The notes below the pieces were generated by a model, which saw nothing but the letters and a program-made list of their open reading frames with translations, was not told where the DNA came from and made no database searches. DNA of 64,000 nt. Source: Siphonodentalium dalli. Its lineage: Eukaryota; Mollusca; Scaphopoda; Gadilida; Siphonodentaliidae. This document shows, piece by piece, positions 1-12,900 of the stretch. Position numbers and translations under genes: made by a program. The stretch is taken from positions 186,936,369 through 187,000,368 of the forward strand of contig CP136061.1 in NCBI GenBank assembly GCA_032622095.1, read 5' to 3'. The first letter of the stretch is position 1. Each line of letters opens with the position of its first letter.

Positions 1-480
1 TAATTGAAAATAAAAGGTCAGCCGACCACAGTGTCCCCCGAAATTGTGGCAAGTCGATGCCGCTTTGTTAAAGAAATTTTCTAAAATATTTTTCCATCAT
101 CTATATATTTTAAAGTTGCACATCTCCAATATGTGGGTAACAATACTCTGAAATTTCAAATATCTACGATCAAAACTCTAGGAGGAGTTGATTACACCTT
201 GAAGGTACTCTCATACAACAAATTATAAAAAATGTTGAGATTTTCTAAGTCAAAAAGGGGTTAATAACTCTGTCAAAAAATAAAAAATTTCCGTCATCTA
301 TATACATGTTGCACATCTTCAATATATGGGCAACAATATTCTGAAGTTTCAAATCTCTGGGATGAAATCTGTAAGAGATGATTACACCATGAAGGTACTC
401 AAAAGTGTGACTGACGGACGAACGGACGAACAGAGCCCGTTTCTATAGTCCCCCAAAAATATTTTTTTCGGGGGACATAT
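1..480. repeat. Dispersed repeat, two diverged tandem units with GACGGACG-type tail
   Basis: Two diverged copies of a ~200-bp unit, each with 'ttgcacatc', 'caatat.tgggcaacaatactctgaa' type wording and 'gattacacc.tgaaggtactc', at about 61-220 and 270-400. They are followed by a GACGGACGAACGGACGAACAG tract and a 'cccccaaaaatatttttttcggggg' type hairpin at about 450-475. This resembles dispersed repeats of bivalve and gastropod genomes. It lies in the intron after exon 5 of the ARH-like gene. Confidence 0.5.
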
Positions 481-544
481 ACCAAGGAATGGCCAAAGTA
501 TTTCAATCTCCATGCATTATTTAAAAACACTCCCACCAAGAAAA

Positions 545-602
545 GCCGGACTGGACTGCCTCTTCACTGGACCTGACCACCACTGGCGGTCCAGTCCGGT
601 CC
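545..602. repeat. Short inverted repeat
   Basis: CCGGACTGGAC near 547 pairs with GTCCAGTCCGG near 590-601, a ~55-base hairpin in the intron 3' of exon 5. No wider element boundary is visible. Confidence 0.45.
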
Positions 603-797
603 GCATCCCTAGTGGGCCTGTCTCAAATTCTCGGCACCAGAGTTACAAGCTGAAATATTCTGATGGACAGACAGACAGATACACCAGCACTGACAGAGCC
701 CTCGGCTGTATGCCTCAAACCTCCTATGGGGGTCGGGGGCATAATAAGAACCTCGGATCAAAAACATGAAATAGGGCTTGTAAACAAAGGTGCCTAC

Positions 798-911
798 CTC
801 AGAAATTCTTAGATTCTCTAGCTGTTTCATTTCCTTGGTGGTTTGGACGTCTTCCCAAGAATCCTTGGCAACGTTGAATGCTTGAAATACTGTTAGTGTT
901 AATGCCTGTGC
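798..911 (-). CDS. LDLRAP1-like: ARH-like exon 5 (PTB C-terminal helix)
   Basis: 114-nt exon, phase 0 at both ends. It codes AQALTLTVFQAFNVAKDS, then a charged stretch ending LENLRISE. AQAxTLTVxQAF is the C-terminal helix of ARH-type PTB domains, which closes the peptide groove. The acceptor is TTGCAG and the donor GAG|GTAGGC. The preceding exon ends CTRRKI, so the junction reads RRKI-AQAL, as in vertebrate ARH (KRKM-AQAV). Coding continues past this donor toward the left window edge, but no further exon was recognised in 1-797. Confidence 0.82.
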
Positions 912-3900
912 CTGCAATGTGCGAAATTCAGTTTCTCATCAGCAGAGAAGTTGGACAAAATCATGATAAATGGACAGGGAAATTATGAGAGCACTAAGTT
1001 CATATCATTCTAATGCTCTTACCAAATAAAATCCCAACATATAAAACGCAATCATGGTTCATTAACTGTTAACATTTAACCCTTTACCCAACAAACCGGC
1101 CAAAACCGGCCAAATAAAGCTTCAACAGCCTAAAATATCTTCGGTCTGTCTCAATAGAACCATACAAATATGGGTATCATTGGAACCGGCTCTTTGACCA
1201 CATTGTGATAGTTACAGTTATGCCCTGTGCCAATGCATTCTCTTATATATGCGAGTCGACCATAGGTCGCCTCGCATATATAAGAGAATGCATTGGCCTA
1301 AAAAAAATCTTTTTTAACACTTTTTACCATTTTTTTCTTACATTCTTTAACAATTTTATAATTTTTAATGTGTTAAGCCAATGCATTCTCTTATATATGC
1401 GAGGCGACCTATGGTCGACTCGCATATATAAGAGAATGCATTGGCACAGGGCCATTCTGTTGGGTAAAGGGTTAACTATAAATATAGGAAAAATACCAAA
1501 TCAAATAATATACTCCTACAGGAAAAGCAGAGGCTTGACTTACATAATGTATGAAGATTAAATAACTGAGATTAAAAGCAGATAGTTTTGAAGAGGTCCC
1601 AAGAATAAAATTGCCAAACTAGATTATTTTTTAGCATCTTCCGACATTCAGTCTGTTATCAACAGTCCTAAAATATAAACCTGTTACAAATCAGATTACA
1701 ATTTCATATTTTCGTGTTACCGATTTACAACCACAGTGAAATCCAAAATCAAAATAATGATCCAAAGAGGGACATTTTTTTCAATGAGGCTATGCTGAAT
1801 ATCAAATATATAAACTAAATCAACTATTGAACTGAATTTTCCTATGAACACATCCTAATATGTCAAACAAGAGAAAAGTTCTTTTCAGAAATTTATAACT
1901 ACTTCTCTGCCAAATGCCTGGCATATAAGACAAAATGCTTCTATGTGGGACAGGACAGCTCAAGGACAACACAACATTATGAACCAACAGAGACTGTAGA
2001 AACCATCAAGGTTTAATACAATAATGCCCTTAACCAAAGCAGAATTAAGGGTAATTTTTCAGGATTTAGTCAGAAATATGGCTTGTTGCCATTCATCGAA
2101 AAGCTCTGTGATGGCATTACTGTACATGTATGAGAATAATACAACTTACAATTTTCCTTCTTGTACACAGGAATGCATGGCATTCCACTGTTTCATTTAT
2201 CTTGTTTCTTGCAATGTAGGCAAATATTTTATCATGCCACTTGTCAGCAGTGCAGAATGAAATTCTGAAAACAAATATTTTGGTCACCACTAGTTTTCTG
2301 TGTTGATATACATTGAAAGTCAAGCCCATAAGAATGTCTGAACTGGCTTAAAGTTGGTTTTATTTACAGTATTTTATATATGCAGTTAGAATGGACTGCT
2401 ATTTTCTATTTTCTATTTGCTATAAACTTTATAAACATGGTACAAGACACGGTACGAAACGACCAAACGATTTCCTACATGGTACGAAACGACCAATTGA
2501 TTTCCTATATGGTATGAAACAACCAAACAATCCGGTACGAAACGACAAAAAAATATGGTACGAAACTACCAGATGGTACGAAACATCCAGGTACAAAACG
2601 ACCCATGGTACGAAACGTCTAGAATCCCTCCAGAAGGTTAATAGACAATTCCAATGTATATATTTATAATAGGCAGAATCCATTTAGTAAAGAAAAAGTA
2701 AAGGTTCTGGAAATGGCAATGGTATTCAAAGTTTAATATATTCTCAGAATTACTTACAAACTTGTCAGCCTGATTTGATGACAAAACGCAAGTATACTAA
2801 ATCTTGAAATGTTCATGAAACAAGTTAGTGAAATTTGACTGTGAATACTGATATTATATTCTTGATTGAAATGAATCTTTGTCAGATTTTGTGTTGTGAT
2901 CAGCAAATCATGATAAGAAACACACTCTTAAAGTAGTGCAAAATTGAGTAATTTTTGACAATTTTGAATGGAATTGAAAAGTTCAGGTCCATTACATCAT
3001 AACTTCCAGTGCTGAGGTCATCATAAATAAGTTACGTTCTATGTCACATGTGGTATCTTGTCATAATGTTTTAAATAAAATTGATCTTATCTTATCTTTT
3101 TATCTTAAACAAATTTAAAATTTGCAGTGACACACACACTGGCTATTAATTAATGTCAGTGAGAAATGAGAGAAAATCTTGCAACATGGATCCACAAATT
3201 CAAAACAATAACATTGGTAAATGCTGGTAAATGAGGAAATTTTAAACTAGAAATTTGGAATGAAAAATTGCCTACTTTTGGCATTGGGAAAGAGAACTGC
3301 ATACAACCCCTGGTACAAAGATAGTCCCTGAATTCTCTCAGATGACTCATGAGGCTATCTCAAATAATGGACCAAAAGAGACTCACTGTCCGAATAGGAT
3401 CTGTGACGACTTGAGCTGAAAACAACTCACCCCATTCCCGTCCGAATAATATCGATCCATCTGTAGATCGAGCGGGTTTTTCCCGACTGTATGTCAAGGA
3501 CAAAACAAAACATTAATAAACTTTTGATGAAAATTAAACATTATTAGCAGGGGGGGGGGCAGTAAAAAAGTTGCGAGACATGAGGGGGGGGGGGGGGGGG
3601 TGGGTACCCGAGGCCGGAAACAGTTTTTGACCACCTTTTTTTTTCATTGACATATGTTCAACTGTTTTAAAACATATTTGTTTATATGTTGTGGCTTGTT
3701 GCAATATGAGAAACACTAATACATTCAATATTGTTATAATTACCCCCATAAGTTGATATAAAATGGAAAAATAGTGAATATTGTGGGGGTGGGTCCCAAA
3801 ATTTTCATTGATTGTTTTGCGCGCAATTTTTTTTTATTGTGTCTGTTTCAGCTTGCTTGGCAGTTTTTATATTGAAAATTGTTTAGTTCACGGTGTAGAT

Positions 3901-6900
3901 CAATAAAAAAATACTTCAGATAGCTCTAGGGTAGGGTGAACTTAATGCAGTCTGACAATATCAGCTAACAACTCATGACAGAATATTACAATAATTCTTA
4001 TACTTCATGACAGTCTCTTTACTCGTACAGTTAGTTGATGCATGAGTGTAATGTATGAACTAAATATTTGTATCAGTGTTTGTATACTAAATTGATTTTT
4101 AAATATACTTTTGTCAAATAATTATTTGAATTGTCAAATTACTTGTTTCAGTGTTGTTGACAACCATCAATAAGTAAATAAGTAGACATGAAATAAAGTT
4201 TTAATAACATTTATTGAAGGAAACAAAAATATAACCTTCCTTGGATAGTCTTCTGAAAAGTATAAAAATATTATTTAAATAGATGTGAAGAGGGGCCAGG
4301 ACACATTACAGTTTTGTTCACATTGTAATTATTATATCCCATAATTACCTGCATATACTAGTATGTAAATGACACTTAATGTCTAATTCAGGCTAATTTG
4401 AAAATTATCAAAGAAGTAAAATTAATTTACTTAATTATTGTATATTTATAAGATGATGTGCATGCAAGGTGGTCTAGTTTGAAGGCACACATAAAGGTCA
4501 TGTACAGAATGTGTGTGAATTTCTTATTGCACATGAACGCCATCCAGTACATGACCGAAGTTCGGCTCTGATTGTCCAAATGAATCTCAGTAATATACAT
4601 CTGTGTATATGGATTTGGCACTAAATTGACCATCAACGTTCAAACTCAAAGGGTTAAGCATTATTTTAGGCCTAGTTCTAAGTCGTAATGCGAGCTCGGG
4701 TCGGTGGTCATGCAGGCATATATAAAAGTTAATTCGTACACTGGTTCATGCACATTTTCCTTTTTGGTATTACTATAGGCTCTTGGCCTACTAGTTGATG
4801 CTGGTTGATGTCTGAAAAAAGATAAATTTAAGTTTGTGTAATTTTGTATTCTATTGTAGGCCCTAACACTGGCCCTAGTTAATTTTTGTTGTCATTCCAG
4901 GGGATTCAACATATTTTTCATCCACTCACCAGCTGTACTCACACAGATGAATAGGCTGGGTTATAAATTTACCAATATAATCACATAATATTCTACCTTT
5001 GTTGATGTTTGTTAACAGGAAGTAACATTTAATTTGGTCTTTCAAAGAAGGGACCAATATAGAGCGGTTGGTCGTTTTTACAGAGGGGACCAACATAGAG
5101 CTTTGATGTTTTGGGGTGGGTGTCTAAAATTTTATGAAAAAAAAATGCAAGAAAGGGTGGGTGGGTGTAAAAAAAAAAACCCCACTTCTTGCAACTTTTT
5201 TAGGCCCCCCCCCCCCCCCTGTTATTAGCAGAAATTTGGAGGATGGAAAACATACAGTTAGTCTCCATGTCAACTGGGAATCATGAACATGCGATAATCA
5301 ATAAGTTTAGTGAGCATTTTCTTACAGGAATTCTCCTATCACTCGGCAGTGAGCCAAATACTTTTCAATTTCGATTTTTTGCAGTCATTTCAGTGGTCAT
5401 TTTGTCATTTTGTGTCATTGTGATTTTACTGAGAAACAAGTTTTCAGAAGAATAAAATCTTCATGGCATTTAAGGAATTTTAAGATGATTTATTTTCCAA
5501 AAACTAATATATTTGGTAAAATTTAAAGTGTTTATTAAAACACTTGTGTCCAGATAATGCAGACACGTAAACTTTTGTAATACTTTTTAACATATCGCTA
5601 CACTGAGACGAGTAGAAGAAATATCCTGCGGTTTTCTCACAGGGACGTTATATCATTTGTAACACCAATCAACGAGCGGTCTCTGTGGATCTCAGAAATC
5701 ATGTGTAGCGGTCGCGTTGTAAATATAGAAGGCCGATGACTTCTCTGATCTCGAGGTCTAGATCTCTTGGTCACAGTCGTTAGACGCTTTGTGTGATAAC
5801 CAAAGTTAAGCAATGTCAAGCTTGGTTAGTCCTTGTATTGGTGACCGGCTTGGGATTCCGGGTGCTGCCAACTTTCGGTGCGACTCCCGCACTTCTCTCA
5901 TTCTGTTACACATGTAACGTAATGCTTTGTAACATTTTATAACAATTTATCGCTGCACTGAGACGAGTTGAAAAAATATACTGCAGTTCTCACAAGGACT
6001 TTATATCATTCGTAACACCTGTCTATGAGCGGTCTCTGTGGATCTCAGAAATCACGTAATGCTTCGTAACGCTGCATTGAGATCAGTTTAAAAATTATGC
6101 TGCGGTTTTCTGCGGGGGCTTAATATCATTTGTAGCACGTACCGGTAACGCTTTGCAAAATATCGCTACAATGAAAGGAGGTGAAGAAACATGTTGCCTT
6201 TTTTATGGGGAATTTATATGTTTTAGTTTGTAGGGGTGGTCTCTGTGGAATCTCAGTAACAGTTTGTAACATATCATTACAATGAGACGAGGGGAATATA
6301 TGTTGAAGTTTTCTCACGGGGACTGGGTACAATGTTTGGGGACGTTTGTAAACAGTAACTAAATTTCCTCCTATAATATAAATTGTAGTGCCCAGAAATG
6401 ACAGAATATATTATCATCCTATAATGTATATACATAACAGTACCAGTACTACCACTTAGTGATGCTGATGGGGTCATTGTCACAAGGCATCGGTCACATT
6501 TGTAGTCAGCTTTTTAAATCGATCACAAATTTAGCCAGCTTTTCTATGGCGATCACATTTGTAGCCAGCTTTTCATATTCAGGCGAGCCTCAATGAACAC
6601 AATCAGGTTAATCTCATTTTTCTGAATTGATGGACATCTGAACAACTTGAATTTTGTTTTGATATTAGTTCTTCTAATAACCTGAGGTTTCCGATCAATG
6701 TCGTTGGAATGCTCGAATTATATTGCAATATAAGTTGATAAACGAAGTCAGTTTTGGAGCATGACGTCGACATTTTAGTCATGAACGTGATGACGTCATA
6801 TTTCGCGCCATATAATGCATGCAATTAGAAAAGCTGGCTACGAATGTGATCGCCAGTGAAAAAAGCTGGCTACATTTGTGATCCATTTAAAAAGCTGGCT

Positions 6901-9900
6901 ACAAATGTGACCGGAGCCTTGTGACAATGACCCCATCGGCCTTAGTGATGGTCTTACAACCCTGATTATTAGCGGTCGGCTATCGGCAAAGCCGACCGTT
7001 TTGCCGAGGAAAAATTGATTATCCTCGGCTAAAAAATAGCCGAGGACATTATCTGAAGAAATGATAAACTGACACTAGGCAACGATAACTACCAAGTATA
7101 TTGTCATCACAAGCTGCCCAACCCCCAAGTTTATTAAGTCAAATGTGTTACCGTGCGGAAAACAATTATGAGATTTCCAATTTCGGGAACGCAAACCGGA
7201 AAGAAATATGGTGCATATTGGCGATGTGTATGCTGGTTTAATATAATAGTATTTGAAGTTTTTATGGCTAGCATGTATACTATAGTATAGATGTATAAAT
7301 ATTAAAGTATATAGGTAGATTTAAAATTTATAATCCTGATTTAAACTTTGTTTGTTTTAGTTCCGTTTCCGTCTTTGTGGCATTCCATGTTTTATATACG
7401 CAGTATTAAACCGTGAGACCGCAAATCGAACAGACCTTAAACAATTCTGTCCATGCGTATTCTCTTTAAATTCACCGATGTTACTGAATATATTTGGCGA
7501 AAAAATTACCCGAGAGCACCATTTTATAGTGTGCAAATATATTTTTAATTGTGTATTTTGGCTTGATGAAAATAAAGCGTGATCCAACCGAAAAATCGTA
7601 ATTTTATTCCCAATGATTCAGTGATTATAGAAATTAGAGACACTTGGTAATCGGTCGGTGTCAAGGCCGTTAATTGTGCATAGATCACAGCTGTACTAAA
7701 CTGTGAAACTACTGAAAGGGTGTGCCCTTGAATGCAGAAAATCAAGAAATAGGTATGAGTATTTCAAAATGTGGAAACTTAACAGAAATATTCACTGAAT
7801 CTATTCAATCATCATTCAATATGTCAATGAATGTTATTTGTTAATCATTTTAAGTACATTTAGTTAGTTAAAAAAAAAAGCCTAAGAGAATGCTGTTTTT
7901 GCCTAGGAGAAATATTTCTCCTAGGCATTTTTTTTGCCTAGGACATTTTTCCTAATTATCAGGGTTGGTCTTACCACGGGAGCTTGGAACTTGATCAACA
8001 ACTGCCTTAATTAGGCTAATAAGAATTTTTTTGGCCCAGCGTTATGGCCAAAAAATAGCTAATTAAGGTAATTATTGATCAAATTCCAAGCTCCTAGCTG
8101 TGGTTTTCCGAAATGCCCAGTGCCAGTAGTGGTGCCTGGTGGGGAAAATGTAAATAAATGAAACGAAAACAAAAAAGTTGTGTAAGTTTAGTCATGCATT
8201 TCGTTATAAAACGTTGCAAATACGACAACATTTAATTCTCTGTAAACAGCTTGGAAATGTTTAATTCATTGGGGCATTGTATTAAGTTGGATGATGATTT
8301 AATGTTCTTTAAACGGCTTTCATGCCGTTCGTGAAAAAAAAATTGTGTACTGCAAAGCGTTACTGAAGAAAGTAGCGTCGCTGGTTACCATGCAACGGAC
8401 TACAAATATCATTGGGCGTTAATACTTTTGGGTCGTTTTCGCTGCACTGATAAAATCTCGACCTAATGTAATCATCCGATATAATTACATTAGCTTTGAT
8501 AAACTCAATTGGAATTTACTATAGAGAATGGAGTGGGTGTAATTATATATATATAATGAAAACAAGAAAAAACAGCTAATCTCTATTTATTTACCTTGTT
8601 ATGGATGATTCAAGGACTAGATCTTTAGATTGCATGTCATTAACACGGATACCATGCTGGGTGACTGTGAGCGAAACTTTCTGAAGTTTACTTCCCTTTG
8701 ATTTTGTCTGAAAAACAAAAAGCATTGAAGTTCAAGGTGGTGTTATACATGTATTCCAGTGCTCATAGTCTGTAAGCCAATTACAGGCCTCTATTACTGA
8801 CCACAGATGGAGAAACAATAAACATCGAGACTCAGAGTTGTCTCTCCTCAGAGTAGTTTCTCCTACTTTTATCAAACTTTGGACACTTTTTAAAACCAGA
8901 TATTAGTGTCACTGTGACCGACAAGAGATGCCTGACATTTTTATATATAGAAATGAACGAAAGGCCGATCAGCCAATCGGCAGATGTTTAACCCATTTCT
9001 TGGCGATAGCGATGAGCTATAACTGATAATTTGTCAAAGATATGATCACAGGAATCCATATATCAGTACCCAACTTGAATTCAAAATCTCAAATAATTTG
9101 TCTTAAGAAGGGGTTAAAGTATTTGGGGTGGGGAGAGGGTATATTTAAATCTCATAACTCTGTCACTGTTCACCCAAGGACCTCTCACTGTGAGATCCAA
9201 AGGTTTAGTGATTTCGGAGGATATGTTTAGGAGTTTAAGTTAACTCATTGGAAGCAAATATGTTAAATCTCTATCGCTGCCACATTTGACCTGCCAGACA
9301 TTCAAATGTCATTCACTAAACAGAAATCAGATCAGATCAGATCTGACTTGTGTAATAAGGAATGCTTATATTGTTAGGTACATGCAAAATTAAGTGTTTC
9401 ATAACAGGGGTGTATGACCGCTAAGTCGAAACAGATTACCACATAAAGTAAGTAGCCCTCAATCAAATGGTTTCACACACATTACGATGTTTTACAAGTA
9501 GCTTGGACACTAAAACCCATGACCTTCAATGTTAATTTTCTAAATGCTCCGTTGCCCCTAAAATTCAATCAACCACAACAATATGAACAAATTGGAAAAT
9601 AAGGTTCCTGGCAATATTAACAACATCTGCCATCCTGATTTTTATGTATATTTTTATCTGCCTTTTACCCATTGCATACATAAATCATATTGGCTATCAG
9701 CCATCATTTTAATTTAATATTGAAAGCATGTGTCTGAAGGGTTAATACATTTTTCAAAAATCAATGAATCAGTCAATACCAAAATCGATAGAAGTGATTA
9801 GTGTGCAAAGATAACCATAGATATGAGATATGAGGAATAGTCCATCTACATTATAGCATGTATCTATGGGAACCTTGGAAACGGTTATATATTTTCTAAG

Positions 9901-12900
9901 CAGATCAATGGAATATAGAAGACACTTATGTATATTGGTGAGGGGTCCCTTATCAGACACCCTGTAATGGAATTTCAAGAATAGGAAAAACAAGAGTCTC
10001 ATGCCATTAAACAAATTTGACATATATGATGGACAATAGACCCCTAATCCACGACAAATAGTTTTCTCGGCTGGCTCAACCGATTTCGTGACTGGTTAGC
10101 TAGCTAAGCCGGCTCAGTCACGACGTTCGTGGCAGACGAAATATGTCGGCTCAGCTGGCTGAGATGTTATCATTCAGCGTATTTTCGTTTCCGAAATGTT
10201 CGTAATCCCCAGTTATAGACGCTGTTTGTTTTAGTGTTTGTGGTGAACCTGTAGAATTCCAGACCACACGTAATCTTTTGATGTTGGGCTTTTCCATTAT
10301 GGCGAAAATACACGAAGGACTGGCATGGATATACTATATGTAGTTTCCCATATAATCGGTATAAGTTACATTGGGACTTCTGTCGACTTCAGACTGCTAT
10401 CATCACTGGTATCTTGCGATATATGCATGCACCATTGAATGATGAACCCGATAGTAATGATATATAATATTTCAAACTATTTTCTATTCTTATGTGTATA
10501 TATTGACAAATGCCAACGATGTCTGAGACTGGGTGTTGTCGATATAAACAATTTATATTTTAACCATTTCAATACCGAATGGATGCGCCCATTCAGTTAC
10601 CGGTATATGAAAGCATCCATTGGGCCCGGTGTTCTGATAATATAACAACCATGGATGCCGTGTCCATGCGAGTATGCCAATATTAGGCAATGAGGTTTAG
10701 TTCTTTGCGATTCACAGTACAGTTGTGCTTGACATATAAGCCCATGCACACGGCTCAGTCATTTTACAATTCCGGCGGCAGAGATTTTTAAATGTGGCTG
10801 GCGTTAGAGATAATATGGCTGGCGGCGGCTTGTGGCTAATATGGCTGGCGGCAGCGTGCGATGGCGGCTTCAGGCTCTAATGGACAATTAGCCAGCAACC
10901 AATATTGTTTATCTATGTCTCCATCTAACCACCCACTAGAGCCCTGTACCATATGTCATCACTCAATTAATAACAGATTTCACTTGGAATGACAACATCT
11001 ATAAAATGTACTGTCATATACTCTGGATATTGGATGTTCACATGGTAATTTATTGATATCATTATAATACATGTACATGCCTGGTTAAAAAGTATAAGGG
11101 TTAATTAATCAAACCCCCCCCCCCCCCCCCACAAAAGCTCAAATATCTGGCACTGTCTACCTATAGAGCTATATGAGGATTTACGGCTTTAAACTAATTT
11201 ATTTATAGGCCTACATGCCCCCCTCCACTACCGTGCTGCACGATGTGATGTCCTGGTTGAGACGAACGTCATGTACGTCATTTTACGTCAACGAGATGCG
11301 TATGGAACATATGTTCCATACGGATTTGTAAATATGGAACGGCAATAACACTGTACTTCTGGGAACAAGCGTGTATTAAATAATAAATATATTTGTTATC
11401 CTCCATCCCATTTGCCTCTCTTCTGATTGGCTGAGAGTGCGTCACATGGCGGGCCGTAAATCACCATATTACCCTCGAGGGTAACATTTCCTCAGTTATT
11501 GACCGCTCAGCTGTTACCTGTAAACATAGAACTACGAAGACCTCAACGCGCAGAGATTCTCTGACAGCTCTCTAACAATTTCGAAAAACACTGTTTTTAT
11601 AAACCCCACTGTTTCATAACACCCGCGAACTGTGGTGTTTGCTAATTTGCATAATTGTGTGTTTTTTTATTTGCAATTAAAGCACGCTATGTATAAATGG
11701 TGTTATCACAGACACAAACCCGTTATAAGGTGTAATGTTCCTATTGGACCTTTTTATATCAATAATAAAGACCGTAGGACAAATAGATAAACCTTAATAT
11801 GCAGTTGGTATGTGCTGCAGACAATTGCACATACGATGTACATACGTTACAACTACGTTTATGTACTAGATCAAATAGCCACTCTTTGCTGTTTATCAAT
11901 TGACTATTTCTTTTCTTCAATACATTCCTCAGACTTCAGAGAATACCCGTATGTTGCGTAACGATCTGTGACATATGTCAATTTTTTTTTGCACTACTAC
12001 GTGTTAGTTTCACATTTTAGAATTCTGGAAATTAACACGTCTGTCAGCGTCTTCACGCTCATTTGAAACGAAACCGAAAATTTCGCTGCATGGTTACTCA
12101 ACTTCGAAATTGCTTTACTCCTCTTTCCGTGAACCGATTTCCACCATGCAACCAGCAAAATGACCGGAGAATAGCTGCGCAAATGACGGGTCTATTAATT
12201 GATCCAGATTATGAATGTTTTATTTTCTAAATAGCGATGATTCCAACAGAAAATTAACTTTTCGAAATGGATTAAAGAATATATGCGCGCCTTTATGCCT
12301 GCTATTAAGGTTCGTGTGTACTCCTTTGTCAGATAACAAAACAGTTATCACCCTTGTTTTCGTGAGACACGAGGATTTGTCGCCGCTCTCGACCTGGAAT
12401 GTCACCGTCGGGCCTGGCGGCCCTCGGGTGACATTCCAGGTCTCGAGCGGGCGACAAATCCCCGTGTCTCACTCAATCGCGGGCGATAACTGTATAATAT
12501 ATAATGGAGCTTTCCACAGAGGCCACGCCCACAGCGTAGTCCCGCCCAATGCCAATTTATTAGAATATATTCGACCAATCAGATGCCGAGCCGGCCGCTG
12601 GCTGCAGAGATTTTTTCGACGCCATCTTTCTTCACCCTAATTTTGATATCCATGCATACATTCAGTGTTAAATTGGCTATATTCAAACAACTTTTTTGTT
12701 GTCAAATCATAATATACTGAGATTTATATTTGCGGCATGATGTTACAAATTTACCCGTGATTATAACAATGTTTTTCGTTTAGCATGACACTTGTCATAA
12801 TTTTCACATTTAATGGCAAAACGAATGTATGTTCTCTGGTTTAGATATATTAAGAGTTCAGTGATCTGTCTGTCTGTTCTCAGCTTCTGTATGCAATTTT

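Larger units (their letters stand above)
2265..8594 (-). other. ARH-like intron 3, transposon-packed
   Basis: 6330-bp intron holding a minisatellite, a G/C-tract inverted repeat, a 5S-like segment with tandem repeats, and a head-to-tail run of three non-autonomous DNA elements (6465-8104). The stretches 2623-3530, 3620-5100 and 8105-8594 are AT-rich, with no exon or element I can delimit. Confidence 0.7.

Noticed and set aside
5243-5455. 70-aa protein with a membrane segment
   Set aside because: One hydrophobic run (FFAVISVVILSFCVIVILL) in AT-rich intron DNA; no conservation, splice or promoter evidence.
5755-5872. Functional 5S rRNA gene
   Set aside because: The 5' third does not match, the 3' end is altered, and there is no clean T-run terminator.
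12215-12640. 141-aa coding region
   Set aside because: Most of the frame is the translation of a palindromic MITE; a partly matching frame on the other strand arises for the same reason.
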